This document shows positions 37,387 through 47,400 of a stretch of DNA of 64,000 bases, one piece after another. The stretch is taken from positions 62,001 to 126,000 of the forward strand of contig JADCRZ010000003.1 in the NCBI GenBank assembly GCA_015069695.1, read 5' to 3'. The DNA comes from Williamsia sp. GTDB taxonomy: Bacteria > Bacteroidota > Bacteroidia > Chitinophagales > Chitinophagaceae. The notes beneath the pieces are model-generated. The model was not told the origin of the DNA, ran no database searches, and saw nothing but the letters and a program-made list of their open reading frames with translations. A program made the translations under genes and the position numbers. How positions within the stretch are numbered: the first letter of the stretch is position 1; each line of letters opens with the position of its first letter.

Positions 37387-38048
37387 TTACCGCCGGGTAA
37401 CTTTCTGCTTTGACGCTTTCCCGGTGTTCCAGAAAATAAACGTACCCCGGTCCGTTGAAGTAACGCTGTCAACAGTACCGTCTTTATTGAGATCCACTGC
37501 CAGCACATGGGAGCCGGCACCGGAGCGGTTGTGGATCAGCTCCGGAACAAACACGGCACCACCCGGGGCTGTTTGCTTGCGCACAGTTTTATACCAGTAC
37601 AGCACGGGCGGTCCGTAAGGATCCGGATCAAAGTAATCATCGAGGTGCGACCAATACCATTTTCCCACGATACAATCTTTTATCCCATCGCTATCCACAT
37701 CCGCGAAAGCCGAACCATGGGATTCAGAAAAAGTAACGTTGCCTGCATTCTTAGCGGCATAATCATCGTTGTCTACCACCAGCGGATTGAACAGGTACTG
37801 TATCTGGCCGGCAGTAGGATAAAACCAGGCCACCTCAAGATTGCGGACATTTTTTTTGTTGATCTGTTTGAACCGGACGTATTTCGATTGATCAGCACCC
37901 CACCATATTGCTGCCAGCTTCGATGTTCCTTATCAGACTGCTGCCCCTCCTTTCCCAGCAGCAGCCTGCAGCCGGCGCACAGCAGGAGCAACAAGGCCGT
38001 GCCCGCAGTGAGCAACCTGAATAAGTATACCTGGTTTGGATGGCGCAT
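37387..38048 (-). pseudogene. Frameshifted chimera: PQQ-dehydrogenase head, VCBS/FG-GAP tail
   Basis: An ATG at 38048 opens a lipoprotein leader (TAGTALLLLLCAGC) and then SWQQYGG, the head of a PQQ-dependent quinoprotein dehydrogenase. One base is missing in the C-run at 37898-37901 (plus strand). If it is restored, the protein continues as GGADQSKYVRFKQINKKNVR and VAWFYPTAGQIQYLFNPLV, again PQQ-dehydrogenase-like. At about 37760 the sequence switches to AGNVTFSESHGSAFADVDSD and later VDLNKDGTVDSVTSTDRGTF, typical of the end of an FG-GAP/VCBS repeat protein. The gene is therefore a fusion of two unrelated gene ends by deletion, plus a frameshift. No function expected. It converges on the regulator gene 15 bases away. 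Confidence 0.8.
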
Positions 38049-38092
38049 GGCTGCTGGTTGTTGAGGCTTTATTTTATTGAAACGATGACTGG

Positions 38093-40324
38093 TTACTGAG
38101 GCCGGCAGCTTGCTTCTGCTCCGAAATGGGGATTGGGCTTGCTGTCCATAAACATCCGCAGCGTACCGCCTTTGATGATGTCGCTGTGCAGCAGGTAGCT
38201 GTTTTTGTACGGCTTGCCATTCAGCTCAAGCCGCTGGATATAGATATTGGCCGGACTGTTGTTCACCGCCTCTACCACAAACTGCTTTCCGCCCGCCACC
38301 TGCAGGCTTGCCTTGTTTACCAGCGGACTTCCGATCACATACATGCCCGATGCCGGAAAGACAGGATAAAAACCCATCGCAGAAAAAATGGCCCAGGCCG
38401 ACATCTGGCCACAGTCTTCATTGCCGATGATGCCATCCGGTTTGTCGCTGTAAAATTCTTTGAGGATATAGCGGACCTTCCCGGCCGTTTTCCACTGTTC
38501 GCCTGCATACGCATACAGATAAGGAATATGATGGCCCGGCTCGTTGCCATGCGCATACTGTCCGATCAGTCCGGTCAGGTCTGCCAGGGTTTGCGTGCCT
38601 TCGGTCATTTTCACAGTGAAGAAACTGTCGAGCTTGGCGGTAAAGGCTTTATCACCGCCCAGGAGGGAAACAATGCCTTTTACATTTTCGGGTACCAGCC
38701 ACAGGTATTGCCAGGCATTGCCTTCCGTATAGTCGCGGTTGCGGCCGGTGGATTGCGTGGGAGAAAAATCGGCTCTCCAAACGCCTTCCGAAGATATGCC
38801 CCGGAAGAAGCGGGTAGAAGGATCAAAATACAATTGATAGCTGTTGGCCCTTTTCAGAAAATAATTGTAATCGGCTGTCTTGCCTAATTTTTTGGCCATG
38901 AGGGCAATGCTGTAATCGCTGATGGCGTATTCAAGTCCGCGGGCTACCGAGCTGGATTGCTTGTCGTAGGGAATGGCTTTGGCTTCCCGCACATAGCCCA
39001 GTCCTAAAAAATCAGTCATGGCCGTTGCTTTGATGGCCTCGTAAGCCTGTCCTGCATCAAAGCCTTTTAATCCTTTCAGGTAAGCTTCTGCAATGACCTG
39101 CAGACTGCTGATGCCGACCATGGTGCCGGTTTCATTGCCCATCAGGTGCCAGATGGGCAACCTGCCTTGTTGCTTGTAGATCTCCAGCATGGAGTTGATC
39201 ATATCGGCTGCTCTTTCCGGCTGTATCAGTGTATACAACGGGTGCGCGGCGCGATAGGTATCCCAGAGGGAAAACACGCTGTAATTGTCGAAGGAGGCGT
39301 TCGGATAGACGTTCTTATCTGCACCCCGGTAATCCTTGTTGTGATCATTGAAGAGGCTGGGGTTTATCATGGTGTGAAAGAGGGCTGTATAGAACATCCG
39401 CTTGTCTGCTTCGTTCCCTGTTTCTATCCGGATGCGCGAGAGTTCCCTTTCCCATTTGTCGCTTGCCTGGTCGGCGGCCTGCTGAAAATTCCAGTGCGGG
39501 ATCTCGGCTTCTATGTTTGCCAGCGCGTTTTCCGGACTTACCGGTGAGATGCCTATCTTAAGCTGCAGCGTGGGGGGCGCACCGTTAGGGAAGCTGATCA
39601 GGCCCTTTATGTTCTTTCCCCGGCCCTGCTTGCCTTCCAGCAGGGTGTCGTTGTTGTACACGGCAAACTGGTTGATGGGTTCCTGGGAACGGATGGCAAA
39701 ATACAGCCGCTGGTCTTTGGCCCAGCCGCTTGAAAAGCGCTGGCCCAGCAGGGTGTATGCATCAACCTGTTTGATATAGGTATCTGTTCCCCGGTCGTTG
39801 ATGCCTTCCTTCAGGTCGATGATCACATGGGCTTCCCTGCCTGCGGGAAAACGGTAACGGTGAAAAGCGACTCTTTCAGAGGCGGTCAATTCTACATCCA
39901 CGCCATAGTCAAGCAGCTTTACCCGATAGTAACCTGGCACTGCTTTTTCCTGCTGGTGCGAATAGCGGGAGGCATATCCGCTGCCGGGTGTTTTTTCCTG
40001 CCCCTTGTCTGTTTTTACCGGGCCTGTATAGGGCATGATCAGCACATCAGCCAGGTCGCCGATGCCCGTGCCACTCAGGTGCGTTTGCGCAAAGCCGATC
40101 AGCACACTATCGCCATAGTTGTAGCCTGAACACCAGTCCCATCCTTTGTAAAAATTATCAGGCCCCGGCTGCACTGCCCCAAAAGGCACGCTCGCCCCTA
40201 CAAACACATGCCCGTGTGAACCCGATCCGATAAACGGATCAACATAGCTGGTATATTTTTGCGTTTGTGCATGCGCGTAAGCTGCGAGAAAAATAAGAGA
40301 GAAGCTTGTTATCCGCTTGAACAT
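38093..40324 (-). CDS. GH92 family alpha-mannosidase, canonical
   Basis: Start at MFKRITSFSLIFLAAYAHAQ (signal peptide); the open frame goes to 40378. About 743 residues with all GH92 landmarks: VDPFIGSGSHGHVFVGASVP near the N-terminus, PGPDNFYKGWDWCSGYNY, THLSGTGIGDLADVL, GNEPGHHIPYLYAY and NEDCGQMSAWAIFSAMGFYP. These are calcium-dependent exo-alpha-mannosidases, mostly on alpha-1,2 or alpha-1,3 links. It is exported to the periplasm or surface. It is on the minus strand downstream of the GH71/99-like gene and probably in its operon, so it should trim mannosyl side chains of the same substrate. Confidence 0.95.
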   Translation of the reverse strand: MFKRITSFSLIFLAAYAHAQTQKYTSYVDPFIGSGSHGHVFVGASVPFGAVQPGPDNFYKGWDWCSGYNYGDSVLIGFAQTHLSGTGIGDLADVLIMPYTGPVKTDKGQEKTPGSGYASRYSHQQEKAVPGYYRVKLLDYGVDVELTASERVAFHRYRFPAGREAHVIIDLKEGINDRGTDTYIKQVDAYTLLGQRFSSGWAKDQRLYFAIRSQEPINQFAVYNNDTLLEGKQGRGKNIKGLISFPNGAPPTLQLKIGISPVSPENALANIEAEIPHWNFQQAADQASDKWERELSRIRIETGNEADKRMFYTALFHTMINPSLFNDHNKDYRGADKNVYPNASFDNYSVFSLWDTYRAAHPLYTLIQPERAADMINSMLEIYKQQGRLPIWHLMGNETGTMVGISSLQVIAEAYLKGLKGFDAGQAYEAIKATAMTDFLGLGYVREAKAIPYDKQSSSVARGLEYAISDYSIALMAKKLGKTADYNYFLKRANSYQLYFDPSTRFFRGISSEGVWRADFSPTQSTGRNRDYTEGNAWQYLWLVPENVKGIVSLLGGDKAFTAKLDSFFTVKMTEGTQTLADLTGLIGQYAHGNEPGHHIPYLYAYAGEQWKTAGKVRYILKEFYSDKPDGIIGNEDCGQMSAWAIFSAMGFYPVFPASGMYVIGSPLVNKASLQVAGGKQFVVEAVNNSPANIYIQRLELNGKPYKNSYLLHSDIIKGGTLRMFMDSKPNPHFGAEASCRPQ

Positions 40325-40390
40325 CATTTGAATCATCAACTGTGTTTTATTCAATTCTTGTTTCCACATCCGATACATGGTTGCTTGCCC

Positions 40391-40450
40391 GAGCCGAGAT
40401 GTTGATCGCGTACTTATTTCGGCTCAAGGCTTGAACCCATCCCTGCCCCC
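40391..40450. repeat. Inverted repeat and possible fragment of the GC-rich palindrome
   Basis: GAGCCGA at 40391 pairs with TCGGCTC ending at 40425. It is followed by GAACCCATCCCTGCCCCC (40433-40450), which resembles one arm of the palindromes at 16237 and 28076. No second arm is visible. It lies between the GH71/99-like stop and the canonical GH92 start. Confidence 0.3.
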
Positions 40451-40455
40451 AATCA

Positions 40456-41736
40456 TTACCTTGCCGTCTCACCGTTCTTCGGCAACGGTATTTCCATCCG
40501 CACCGGTAGTTCTTTCCGGAGAACTTTGCCTGCATAGCCTGTCAGGTAGAGATAGTAATCCGATGGTATGCCTTCTTCAAATTTTACAAAGCGGCTCCCG
40601 CTTACGGGTGGATTTTTGGAGACCTTTTCTATGGCGGTTCCTTCATCTACTTCATCAAACATGGCGACGTAGATCATCTCGGCCTTGTTGTTGATGGCCC
40701 CCATCAGCTGGTTCCAGTAGAAATGGCCCCTGTTCCGGGGTATCTGGTCAAAGGGAGAACTGGGATTGAGGTTCGACCAGCTGAAACCGGGGAAGACAGT
40801 GGCAGCATAAGCCACCCCATTTTCCTTGCACCATTCTATATCGCCTTTCTGTACATCTGTTTTGTAGCGGGTGTATGTTTCTTCGTCGCGGTACCTTCCG
40901 ACCGTCCAGGGATGGATCACATCTACTTTTTTGATCACCTCATGCAGGCGCGGATCAGGGTCGGTATCGCGGCCTAGCTCCCGCCAGTAAGTAGGCACGC
41001 CCAGCATCACTGAACAGCCGCCGTACGCGGGATCATGCTGCAAAAAATCAATGATCCTTTCTATGCTTCTGAGTGTATAAGGCCGGCGGTCGTTAAAGCC
41101 AACACCCCAAAGAACAACCAGCGGCTTTCCGCCCTGGTACAGATAGGTTTGCCTGTTGCCCCGGCTGGTGATCTTCATGCTGTCCACCAGGTTTTTCCAA
41201 TCCCTTATCAGCAGCGGCACATCCACACTGTCGCGCATGCCGGACAGGTCGTACATAACGGCAATGGCACGCTGGTATTTTTCCGAGGCATTGAGTGCAT
41301 CGGCAAGTACCTTGTTGAAATGGTCGCGGGTAATGCCGTAGTTCCTCACGTTGCCGACAAACCGCTGCATAAAGACGCCATCGATGCCATACTCCTTCAT
41401 CCATTTAAACCGCACATCTGTTGTAGAGGCATCGTGGTCGCTGGGCAGATAGGCAACGCTGCTGTCGGCATGCTTGAAAGGCGTTGGATATAGCTTCTCA
41501 TACTCCTTTTCCTCCGGCCACAAATCGATCTTGATATTGCCCGGACCAAATACGCCTCTTTGCAGGTAATGGCCCCAGCCCCTACCGGAGCCATCATCGG
41601 GCGTATCATGCCATCCCTGGTAGCCGGCCATCACCAATCCCTTGTAGCTCCCGAACCGGGAAGAGCGGCTATGTTTGGTTTGCGCAAAAACGGTTGTGCT
41701 GAACAGCAGAAGGAGCAAAGACAATTTCCTGCACAT
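40456..41736 (-). CDS. GH71/GH99-like glycoside hydrolase
   Basis: 426 residues with a signal peptide (LSLLLLLFSTTVFA-Q). The TIM-barrel features are YKGLVMAGYQGWH at the N-terminus, YGIDGVFMQRFVGNVRN, the AIAVMYDLSGM strand, and the C-terminal strand IYVAMFDEVDEGTAI (about 360) with its acidic cluster. This fits the GH71/GH99-like group; GH99 members are endo-acting alpha-mannosidases/mannanases. With two GH92 exo-mannosidases beside it, an endo-role on alpha-mannan or high-mannose glycans is the most economical reading, but the family assignment from motifs alone leaves the activity open. It follows the DUF3823 gene by 36 bases. Confidence 0.82.
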   Translation of the reverse strand: MCRKLSLLLLLFSTTVFAQTKHSRSSRFGSYKGLVMAGYQGWHDTPDDGSGRGWGHYLQRGVFGPGNIKIDLWPEEKEYEKLYPTPFKHADSSVAYLPSDHDASTTDVRFKWMKEYGIDGVFMQRFVGNVRNYGITRDHFNKVLADALNASEKYQRAIAVMYDLSGMRDSVDVPLLIRDWKNLVDSMKITSRGNRQTYLYQGGKPLVVLWGVGFNDRRPYTLRSIERIIDFLQHDPAYGGCSVMLGVPTYWRELGRDTDPDPRLHEVIKKVDVIHPWTVGRYRDEETYTRYKTDVQKGDIEWCKENGVAYAATVFPGFSWSNLNPSSPFDQIPRNRGHFYWNQLMGAINNKAEMIYVAMFDEVDEGTAIEKVSKNPPVSGSRFVKFEEGIPSDYYLYLTGYAGKVLRKELPVRMEIPLPKNGETAR

Positions 41737-41772
41737 AATTTGGTGTCGATACGTGTTTATCAGATGTTGTTT

Positions 41773-42546
41773 CTAAAGCGTAATTTTTACGATCGGACTG
41801 TAATTGAATTTACCCGCTGAACCGTTCCCGAAAACAGCTACGCGCAAGTAGTATGTGCCATGCGGCATATGCATGTTGGCGAAGCTGAATGAGTAAGGGT
41901 TGCCCGATGCCGCCGTTCCGCCCCTGGGTGTATAGGGCGTATTCAGCACGGCATCGGTGATCGTGAACTGAAACTGGTTCTGGTAATACTTTCCTGCTGT
42001 ATTGGAGCAGATAGACTCATCCACGCGCTCAAAATTGTTGATCAGGATCAGCAGGTTGTTGGTATTGGTAAGATGGTTGGACACCGTGGCCATGGTTGAC
42101 TGTGTGATCGTAAAGGTTACGGTACTATCTGCCACCGCAGGCGTTGATATGTAATAGAACGGAGCCACCTTGAAGGTCACGTTCGCAGTCTGGTTGTCGG
42201 CAACTGTTACATTCACCGAGTCTTTGGCAACGTATTGCCAGGGGCCTGATTGCGCCACCGGGAACACTTTATAGCTTTCTGAAAAGACGCTTGAGTTGGA
42301 GAAAGTACCATCCTGCTTTACGACCAGGTCGTAGTTGGCCGGTGCGGGGTATTTGGCCGGATCATTGACCAGCATCCTTACGGTGCTGTTTGCGCCGGTT
42401 TCGCTTAGCTGCAGGGTGCCGCCGTTCTGTGCATCAACAAGAGCGCCTGCTATACCCCCTTTGGGCATGTCGTAGTTGTCTTTCTCGCATCCTGCAAAAA
42501 TCAGCAGCATGCTGCCCAGCAAAATAATTGATTGAATCGTTTTCAT
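41773..42546 (-). CDS. DUF3823-type surface lipoprotein
   Basis: Start set at MKTIQSIILLGSMLLIFAGC, giving a lipobox (IFAGC) and a lipid-modified Cys near 20; the frame starts at 42558. The mature chain opens EKDNYDMPKGGIAGALVDAQ and is made of Ig/carboxypeptidase-regulatory-like beta-sandwich domains, the form of DUF3823 proteins that commonly follow SusD genes. It is probably an accessory surface glycan-binding protein (SGBP-like). It starts 18 bases after the SusD stop and belongs to the same operon. Confidence 0.85.
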   Translation of the reverse strand: MKTIQSIILLGSMLLIFAGCEKDNYDMPKGGIAGALVDAQNGGTLQLSETGANSTVRMLVNDPAKYPAPANYDLVVKQDGTFSNSSVFSESYKVFPVAQSGPWQYVAKDSVNVTVADNQTANVTFKVAPFYYISTPAVADSTVTFTITQSTMATVSNHLTNTNNLLILINNFERVDESICSNTAGKYYQNQFQFTITDAVLNTPYTPRGGTAASGNPYSFSFANMHMPHGTYYLRVAVFGNGSAGKFNYSPIVKITL

Positions 42547-42564
42547 GATTTTAAGCAAGATTGA

Positions 42565-44472
42565 TTAATAACCTGGGTTGTGTCCTCCGTTTATTTGTTT
42601 GGCAATGGCCGGACTGGAGCTGATATCATTGGCCGGCACATCAAAATAGTAGGCTCTGGGTACATAGGTTTTTGTGGCAATGGGTATCTTGATAAACACA
42701 TAATCCTGCGTATCGATGTCCCAGTATATGCGCAAGCCAAACTCCTGTCTGTTTACAAAATCGGTGGTCAGGGTTCTCCACCGCACATAGTCCCAGTAGG
42801 TTTTGTTTTCAAAGGCAAATTCAACAAACCGCTCGTTGCGGATAACATCCCTGGAGGCTGCTGTGTAAGCGGGCATGCCTGCGCGGGTGCGTATCTGGTT
42901 GAGGGCACCCAAAGCTTCACTCGCAGGACGTCCCAGCTCCAGGGCAGCTTCCGCAAAATCCATCAGCACTTCTCCATAGCGCATATCCATCCACGATGTA
43001 CGGGAGGTCCAGTCTTTGATCAGCGAAATGTCTGTTACAGGATCAATCCATTTTTTTATCCAGAATGCATTGTCGGTTCCCAAATCGGTCGGACTGCCAC
43101 CCGAGTTACCTGAACCCCATACCATACCGGCCGGAGGTACCGGGCCGGTGGAAGCAGAGAATTGCCGGGTGGCCGGATTGAAGTATTGAGCATAGTTGCT
43201 GGCATTGAAAATGGCTCCGTTGAGGATCACGCCGCGCTGGCTGGTAACCCATCCGCCCTGCAAGGTTCCCAGGCCGGCAGAATTTCTGAACTGGGTTCCG
43301 GGGGCTACAATGGTACCGGCAAACCGCGGGTCTTTGTTGGCAAACGGCGCAGCCATAGTCGGATAATGGATCTGCACGTTGATATTGGTGGTGGCGGTCA
43401 GTCCTTTTGAAGCACCCAGGGCACCGGAAGACCCGTCAATACTCTGGAATTTTTCTACCAGGTCCATCGATGGCATCAGCCTGTTGGCATAGCCGGTTGA
43501 TGACTGAATAGCATGGGGCAATGCCAGCAGATCCTGTGAATGGGTACGGGTGGTGGTAGGATAATCATAGCCACGGTAAAAGATGCCTTCGCTGTTGGAG
43601 GTACCCGGAGAAACATCATAGAACAAATACTGAAAGTTCTGCGACAGATCAGTCGGGAACTTGTTGTACAAACTGAACTTGCCTGATGTAATGATGGCAT
43701 TGGCTGCTGTATAGGCTGCCTGCAGGTAAGCCTGCGCGCTGGTCGCATCTACCCCATCAATACCACCGGTCTGCGCAAGGTTGCCCGTGTTGTCAAACAA
43801 TCCGATGCTTGCAGCATGGAGCATGGCCCTGGCTTCCAGTGCAAGGGCAGCCCATTTGGTGGCATGCCCGTAGTTGGCATTAGGCAGCGTGGCATCCATC
43901 AACAGCACGGCCGAGTCCAGGTCCACTTTGATCTGGTTCCAGATTTCCACTTCCTTGTTTCTTGGAACAGAAACAGGCTCGCTTTGCACGTTCAGGATCA
44001 GCGGCACACCGCCATAATATTTTACCAGCCCGAAATAATTGTAAGCCCGGATAAACTTGGCTTCACCCAGCCAGTAGTTTTTCTGGGCCTGTGTAAACAC
44101 GGTTGCATTGGCATTGGGCACAGACGCAATAAAATTGTTTGTTGTGCGGATGGCCCGGTATATCTGTGCGTAAACGCTGTTCAGCGTAGGATAGTTTTGC
44201 GAACTGGTAGAGGCAATGGCCTCATCGGTCCAGTTGGCGGTGTAATTGTTTCCATCGTTCGGGAAGTTGCCAAAGACGCCGTTGCAAAACGAAAAATCTT
44301 CCACCGGCAAATTTGAATACAGCGTAGCCAGGTACGCGTTTACGGTGGCCGTGGTGCTGAATATCTGTTCGGTCGAAATGGCGTTGGTGCCTGGTATGCG
44401 CAGGGTATCTTTCCTGCAGGACCACATGCCTGCAAGCAAAACAATGATGCCCGCTATTTTTATCTGCTTCAT
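42565..44472 (-). CDS. SusD/RagB-family outer-membrane lipoprotein
   Basis: 635 residues, lipoprotein leader (IIVLLAGMWSC) followed by RKDTLRIPGTNAISTEQIF. SusD marks: KNYWLGEAKFIRAYNYFGLV, the long central insert, and the C-terminal block YGEVLMDFAEAALELGRPAS ... RNERFVEFAFENKTYWDYVR. It is the surface-binding partner of the SusC encoded 10 bases upstream. It is longer than the other two SusD proteins of the window, with extra Gly/Ser-rich loops between residues about 330 and 470, which usually shape the glycan site. Confidence 0.95.
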   Translation of the reverse strand: MKQIKIAGIIVLLAGMWSCRKDTLRIPGTNAISTEQIFSTTATVNAYLATLYSNLPVEDFSFCNGVFGNFPNDGNNYTANWTDEAIASTSSQNYPTLNSVYAQIYRAIRTTNNFIASVPNANATVFTQAQKNYWLGEAKFIRAYNYFGLVKYYGGVPLILNVQSEPVSVPRNKEVEIWNQIKVDLDSAVLLMDATLPNANYGHATKWAALALEARAMLHAASIGLFDNTGNLAQTGGIDGVDATSAQAYLQAAYTAANAIITSGKFSLYNKFPTDLSQNFQYLFYDVSPGTSNSEGIFYRGYDYPTTTRTHSQDLLALPHAIQSSTGYANRLMPSMDLVEKFQSIDGSSGALGASKGLTATTNINVQIHYPTMAAPFANKDPRFAGTIVAPGTQFRNSAGLGTLQGGWVTSQRGVILNGAIFNASNYAQYFNPATRQFSASTGPVPPAGMVWGSGNSGGSPTDLGTDNAFWIKKWIDPVTDISLIKDWTSRTSWMDMRYGEVLMDFAEAALELGRPASEALGALNQIRTRAGMPAYTAASRDVIRNERFVEFAFENKTYWDYVRWRTLTTDFVNRQEFGLRIYWDIDTQDYVFIKIPIATKTYVPRAYYFDVPANDISSSPAIAKQINGGHNPGY

Positions 44473-44482
44473 TCTGGTTGTA

Positions 44483-47400
44483 TTAAAAAGTAAGACGGAA
44501 ACCTACATTGAAGTTTGCATTGATCGGATAGTTGTAACCATACAGGTTTGTATCCGTGTACTCAGGATCGAAATCTTTTAGTCCTGTCTTTGTCCAGGTG
44601 AGCAGGTTGTATCCGGTAAAGAGTACGGAAGCCCTGTTCACACCGATCCGGTTGTACCACCTGGTGGGCAGGGAATACTGCAGCTGCAATTGTTTTAACC
44701 TGACATACGTACCATCATACACGTTGGCGGTATTGCCATTGACCACATACTGGTTGGTACCTGCACCGCTGCCAATTGTTTGAAAGCCGATGCCCAGGTA
44801 GTTTGTCCGCTCGCCCATGGCCGGATATTTACCCGGTATCCATGCGCTGGTGGGGTCAAACACATTGGCCAGGTGCCAGCGGTCTGTATACATGGCCAGC
44901 GGGTCGGCTGCGTTAAAGAAGGGGCGGCCCAGCTGGTCCTGGTAAGAAATATGGTACCGGGTAGCGCCCTGGAAAAGAAAGCTAAGGTCAAACGATTTCC
45001 AGGAAAGATTGAAGTTGGTACCGAAGTAAACCTGCGGCCTGTTACCGCCTGTGGCAATTACTTTCTGGTCGTACCCGTTGATGACCCCGTCACCATTCAG
45101 GTCTGCATATTTGTAATCACCAGGCAGCACGCTCCTGTTGCCGGCGCCATCCTGGACAGGTGCTGTGTAGATCTCTGCATAATTCTGGAACTGTCCGAGT
45201 ACAGTGTAGCCCCAGATCTGGTCAACATACCGGTCGGTGTATTTGGTCCTGTACTTGTTGTAGGGATTGGTAGCAGGTGTTTCTTCCCAATGTCTTTCCC
45301 TTGTTCTGCTAAAGCCTGCGTTGGCCTGGATGTGCAGGGTAACATCGCCTACCTTGCTGGTATGGCCTACGGTCAGTTCCCAGCCCTGCGTACGGTCGGA
45401 GTTGATGTTCTGGGCGGGTATGCCGGCGCCAAACGTAGTGGGGATCGCAACAAGGGGTGTGGCCAGCAGCCCGCTTCGGTTGCGTCTGAAAACATCGCCT
45501 TCCAGGGTCAGTTTTCCATTCCAGAACGAAGCTTCAAAGCCGATGTCTGTTTGTTCGGATGTGTACCAGGTAAGATTGGGATCGGCCACGCTGGTCCAGT
45601 TGACGCCCTTGGTGATGCCACCGCTGCCAAATACGGTACCGATGGTGGAGCCGCCGTTCGCATATACGTTGCCGGTAGCCGGATAGCTGTATCCTGTCTG
45701 GTAAAGGGGAAAACTGGTGGAACCGTTCGCAGCCGCATCATCCCCTGATTTTCCGTAAGAAGCCCGCAGCTTGAGATTGTCGATCCACTTGGCATTGTCC
45801 AGCAGGAACGATTCTTTCGACAAACGCCAGGCTGCCGAAGCATACGGGAACAGCCCCCATTGGTGGCCCGGACCAAAAAGCGATGAGCCTTCATACCTAA
45901 AACCTCCGTCGAATATGTATTTCTCTCCGTAGGTATAGGTAAAGCGCCCTACATAACTGTTTTGCGCGCTCCGGCTGTAGCTGCCTCCGTTGGTTGCCGT
46001 GCTGGGGTTACCGGCGTTCAGCGTGGGGATCACATCCACGGCATACTGTACGCCTGCATTGATGTTGTCGCTGGCATTGTACAATTGCTCGTACAGGGCC
46101 AGGCCGGTGATATGGTGGTTGCCGAACGTTCTTTCGAAATTCAACGACAGCTGCAGGTTGTCGGTTATACCCTGGTTGAAGCTTTCGGACAAGCTCGATG
46201 GCGAATTGTGCAGGGTTGGAATATAAACGCCGTTGGTGAATGTGTACTGGTTGAAGGCTTTGGACAGATTGTAATTCTCGCTGTACGTATTCCTGTAGGC
46301 AAAAAATCCTTTTGCACTCAGGCCTTGAACGGCCGGGATGGCATAGGTGAGTGAAAAGTTGGAAGTAAACACCCGGGAATTGTTGTTGTTGTACCCTGCG
46401 ATGTTCCGGTTTATCAGCCCGGCGATATTGGCATTCTGTGTTACCGTGGTAGGGAACTGATAGAGATAGGCCGGATTGTTGTTGGCGTACACCGGCATCG
46501 TAGGCGGAATGCCGCCCACCGCCGCTTTGATCAGGGAGCTCCAGAGTGTAGCGGTGGATGTATTGGCCGTATTATAGTTCACATCGTTGAAGCCCAAGTT
46601 CAGGTTGGCGGTCAGTCCTTTCACAATCGTTGCATCGATCACTTCGCGCAGGTTGTATTTTTTGTCGCCATCGATACCGGAAGCCATCACGCCACCCTGC
46701 TGGTAGTACGACAGATCCGTAAAAGACTGGATCCGGTCGCTGCCGCCGCTGATAGTGATGTTGTGCTGCTGCTGTGATGCGCGGGGTTTAAACAGGACGC
46801 GGGGCCAGTCGGCACTGGGCAGGGTTCCCTTGTTCCACTGTTCTATCTGGTCACTCGTATAGGTGAGCGCAGAAAGATCTGAGCGGCCGCTGATATAACC
46901 ATTCTGCTGGCGCTCGTTGAAGAGGAGGGCATACTCGGCTGCATTGGCCAGCTTCGGGTAGCGCGTGATCACCTGCAAGCCGTAGTTGCCCGTGTAGTTG
47001 ACCCTCACCCTGCCCTGGATGCCATGGCGCGTAGTAACAACAATGACACCATTGGCCGCTTCTACCCCATAGATCGCGCCGGTTCCGTCTTTGATCACGC
47101 TAAAGCTTTCAATTTCGTTGGGGTCTAAACGGGCAAACTGACTGGCATCAGTTGTAGGCACCCCGTCGATGACAAACAAGGGGCCACCGTTTAAAAGGCT
47201 GGGTGTAATGCCATCGCCCTGGTACTGGGCAAACCCCCTGATCACGATCGAAGAAGAAGCACTCTGTGTTCCACTGTACATACCAGGCTGGCTTGAGAGC
47301 TGCGTGATCTGCACACCGGGTGTACGGCCGGTAATGGCGTTCAGGGTATTGTCCACCACATTGGCCCGGATCTCTGATGGCGCTACGGTGCCCACAGCCC

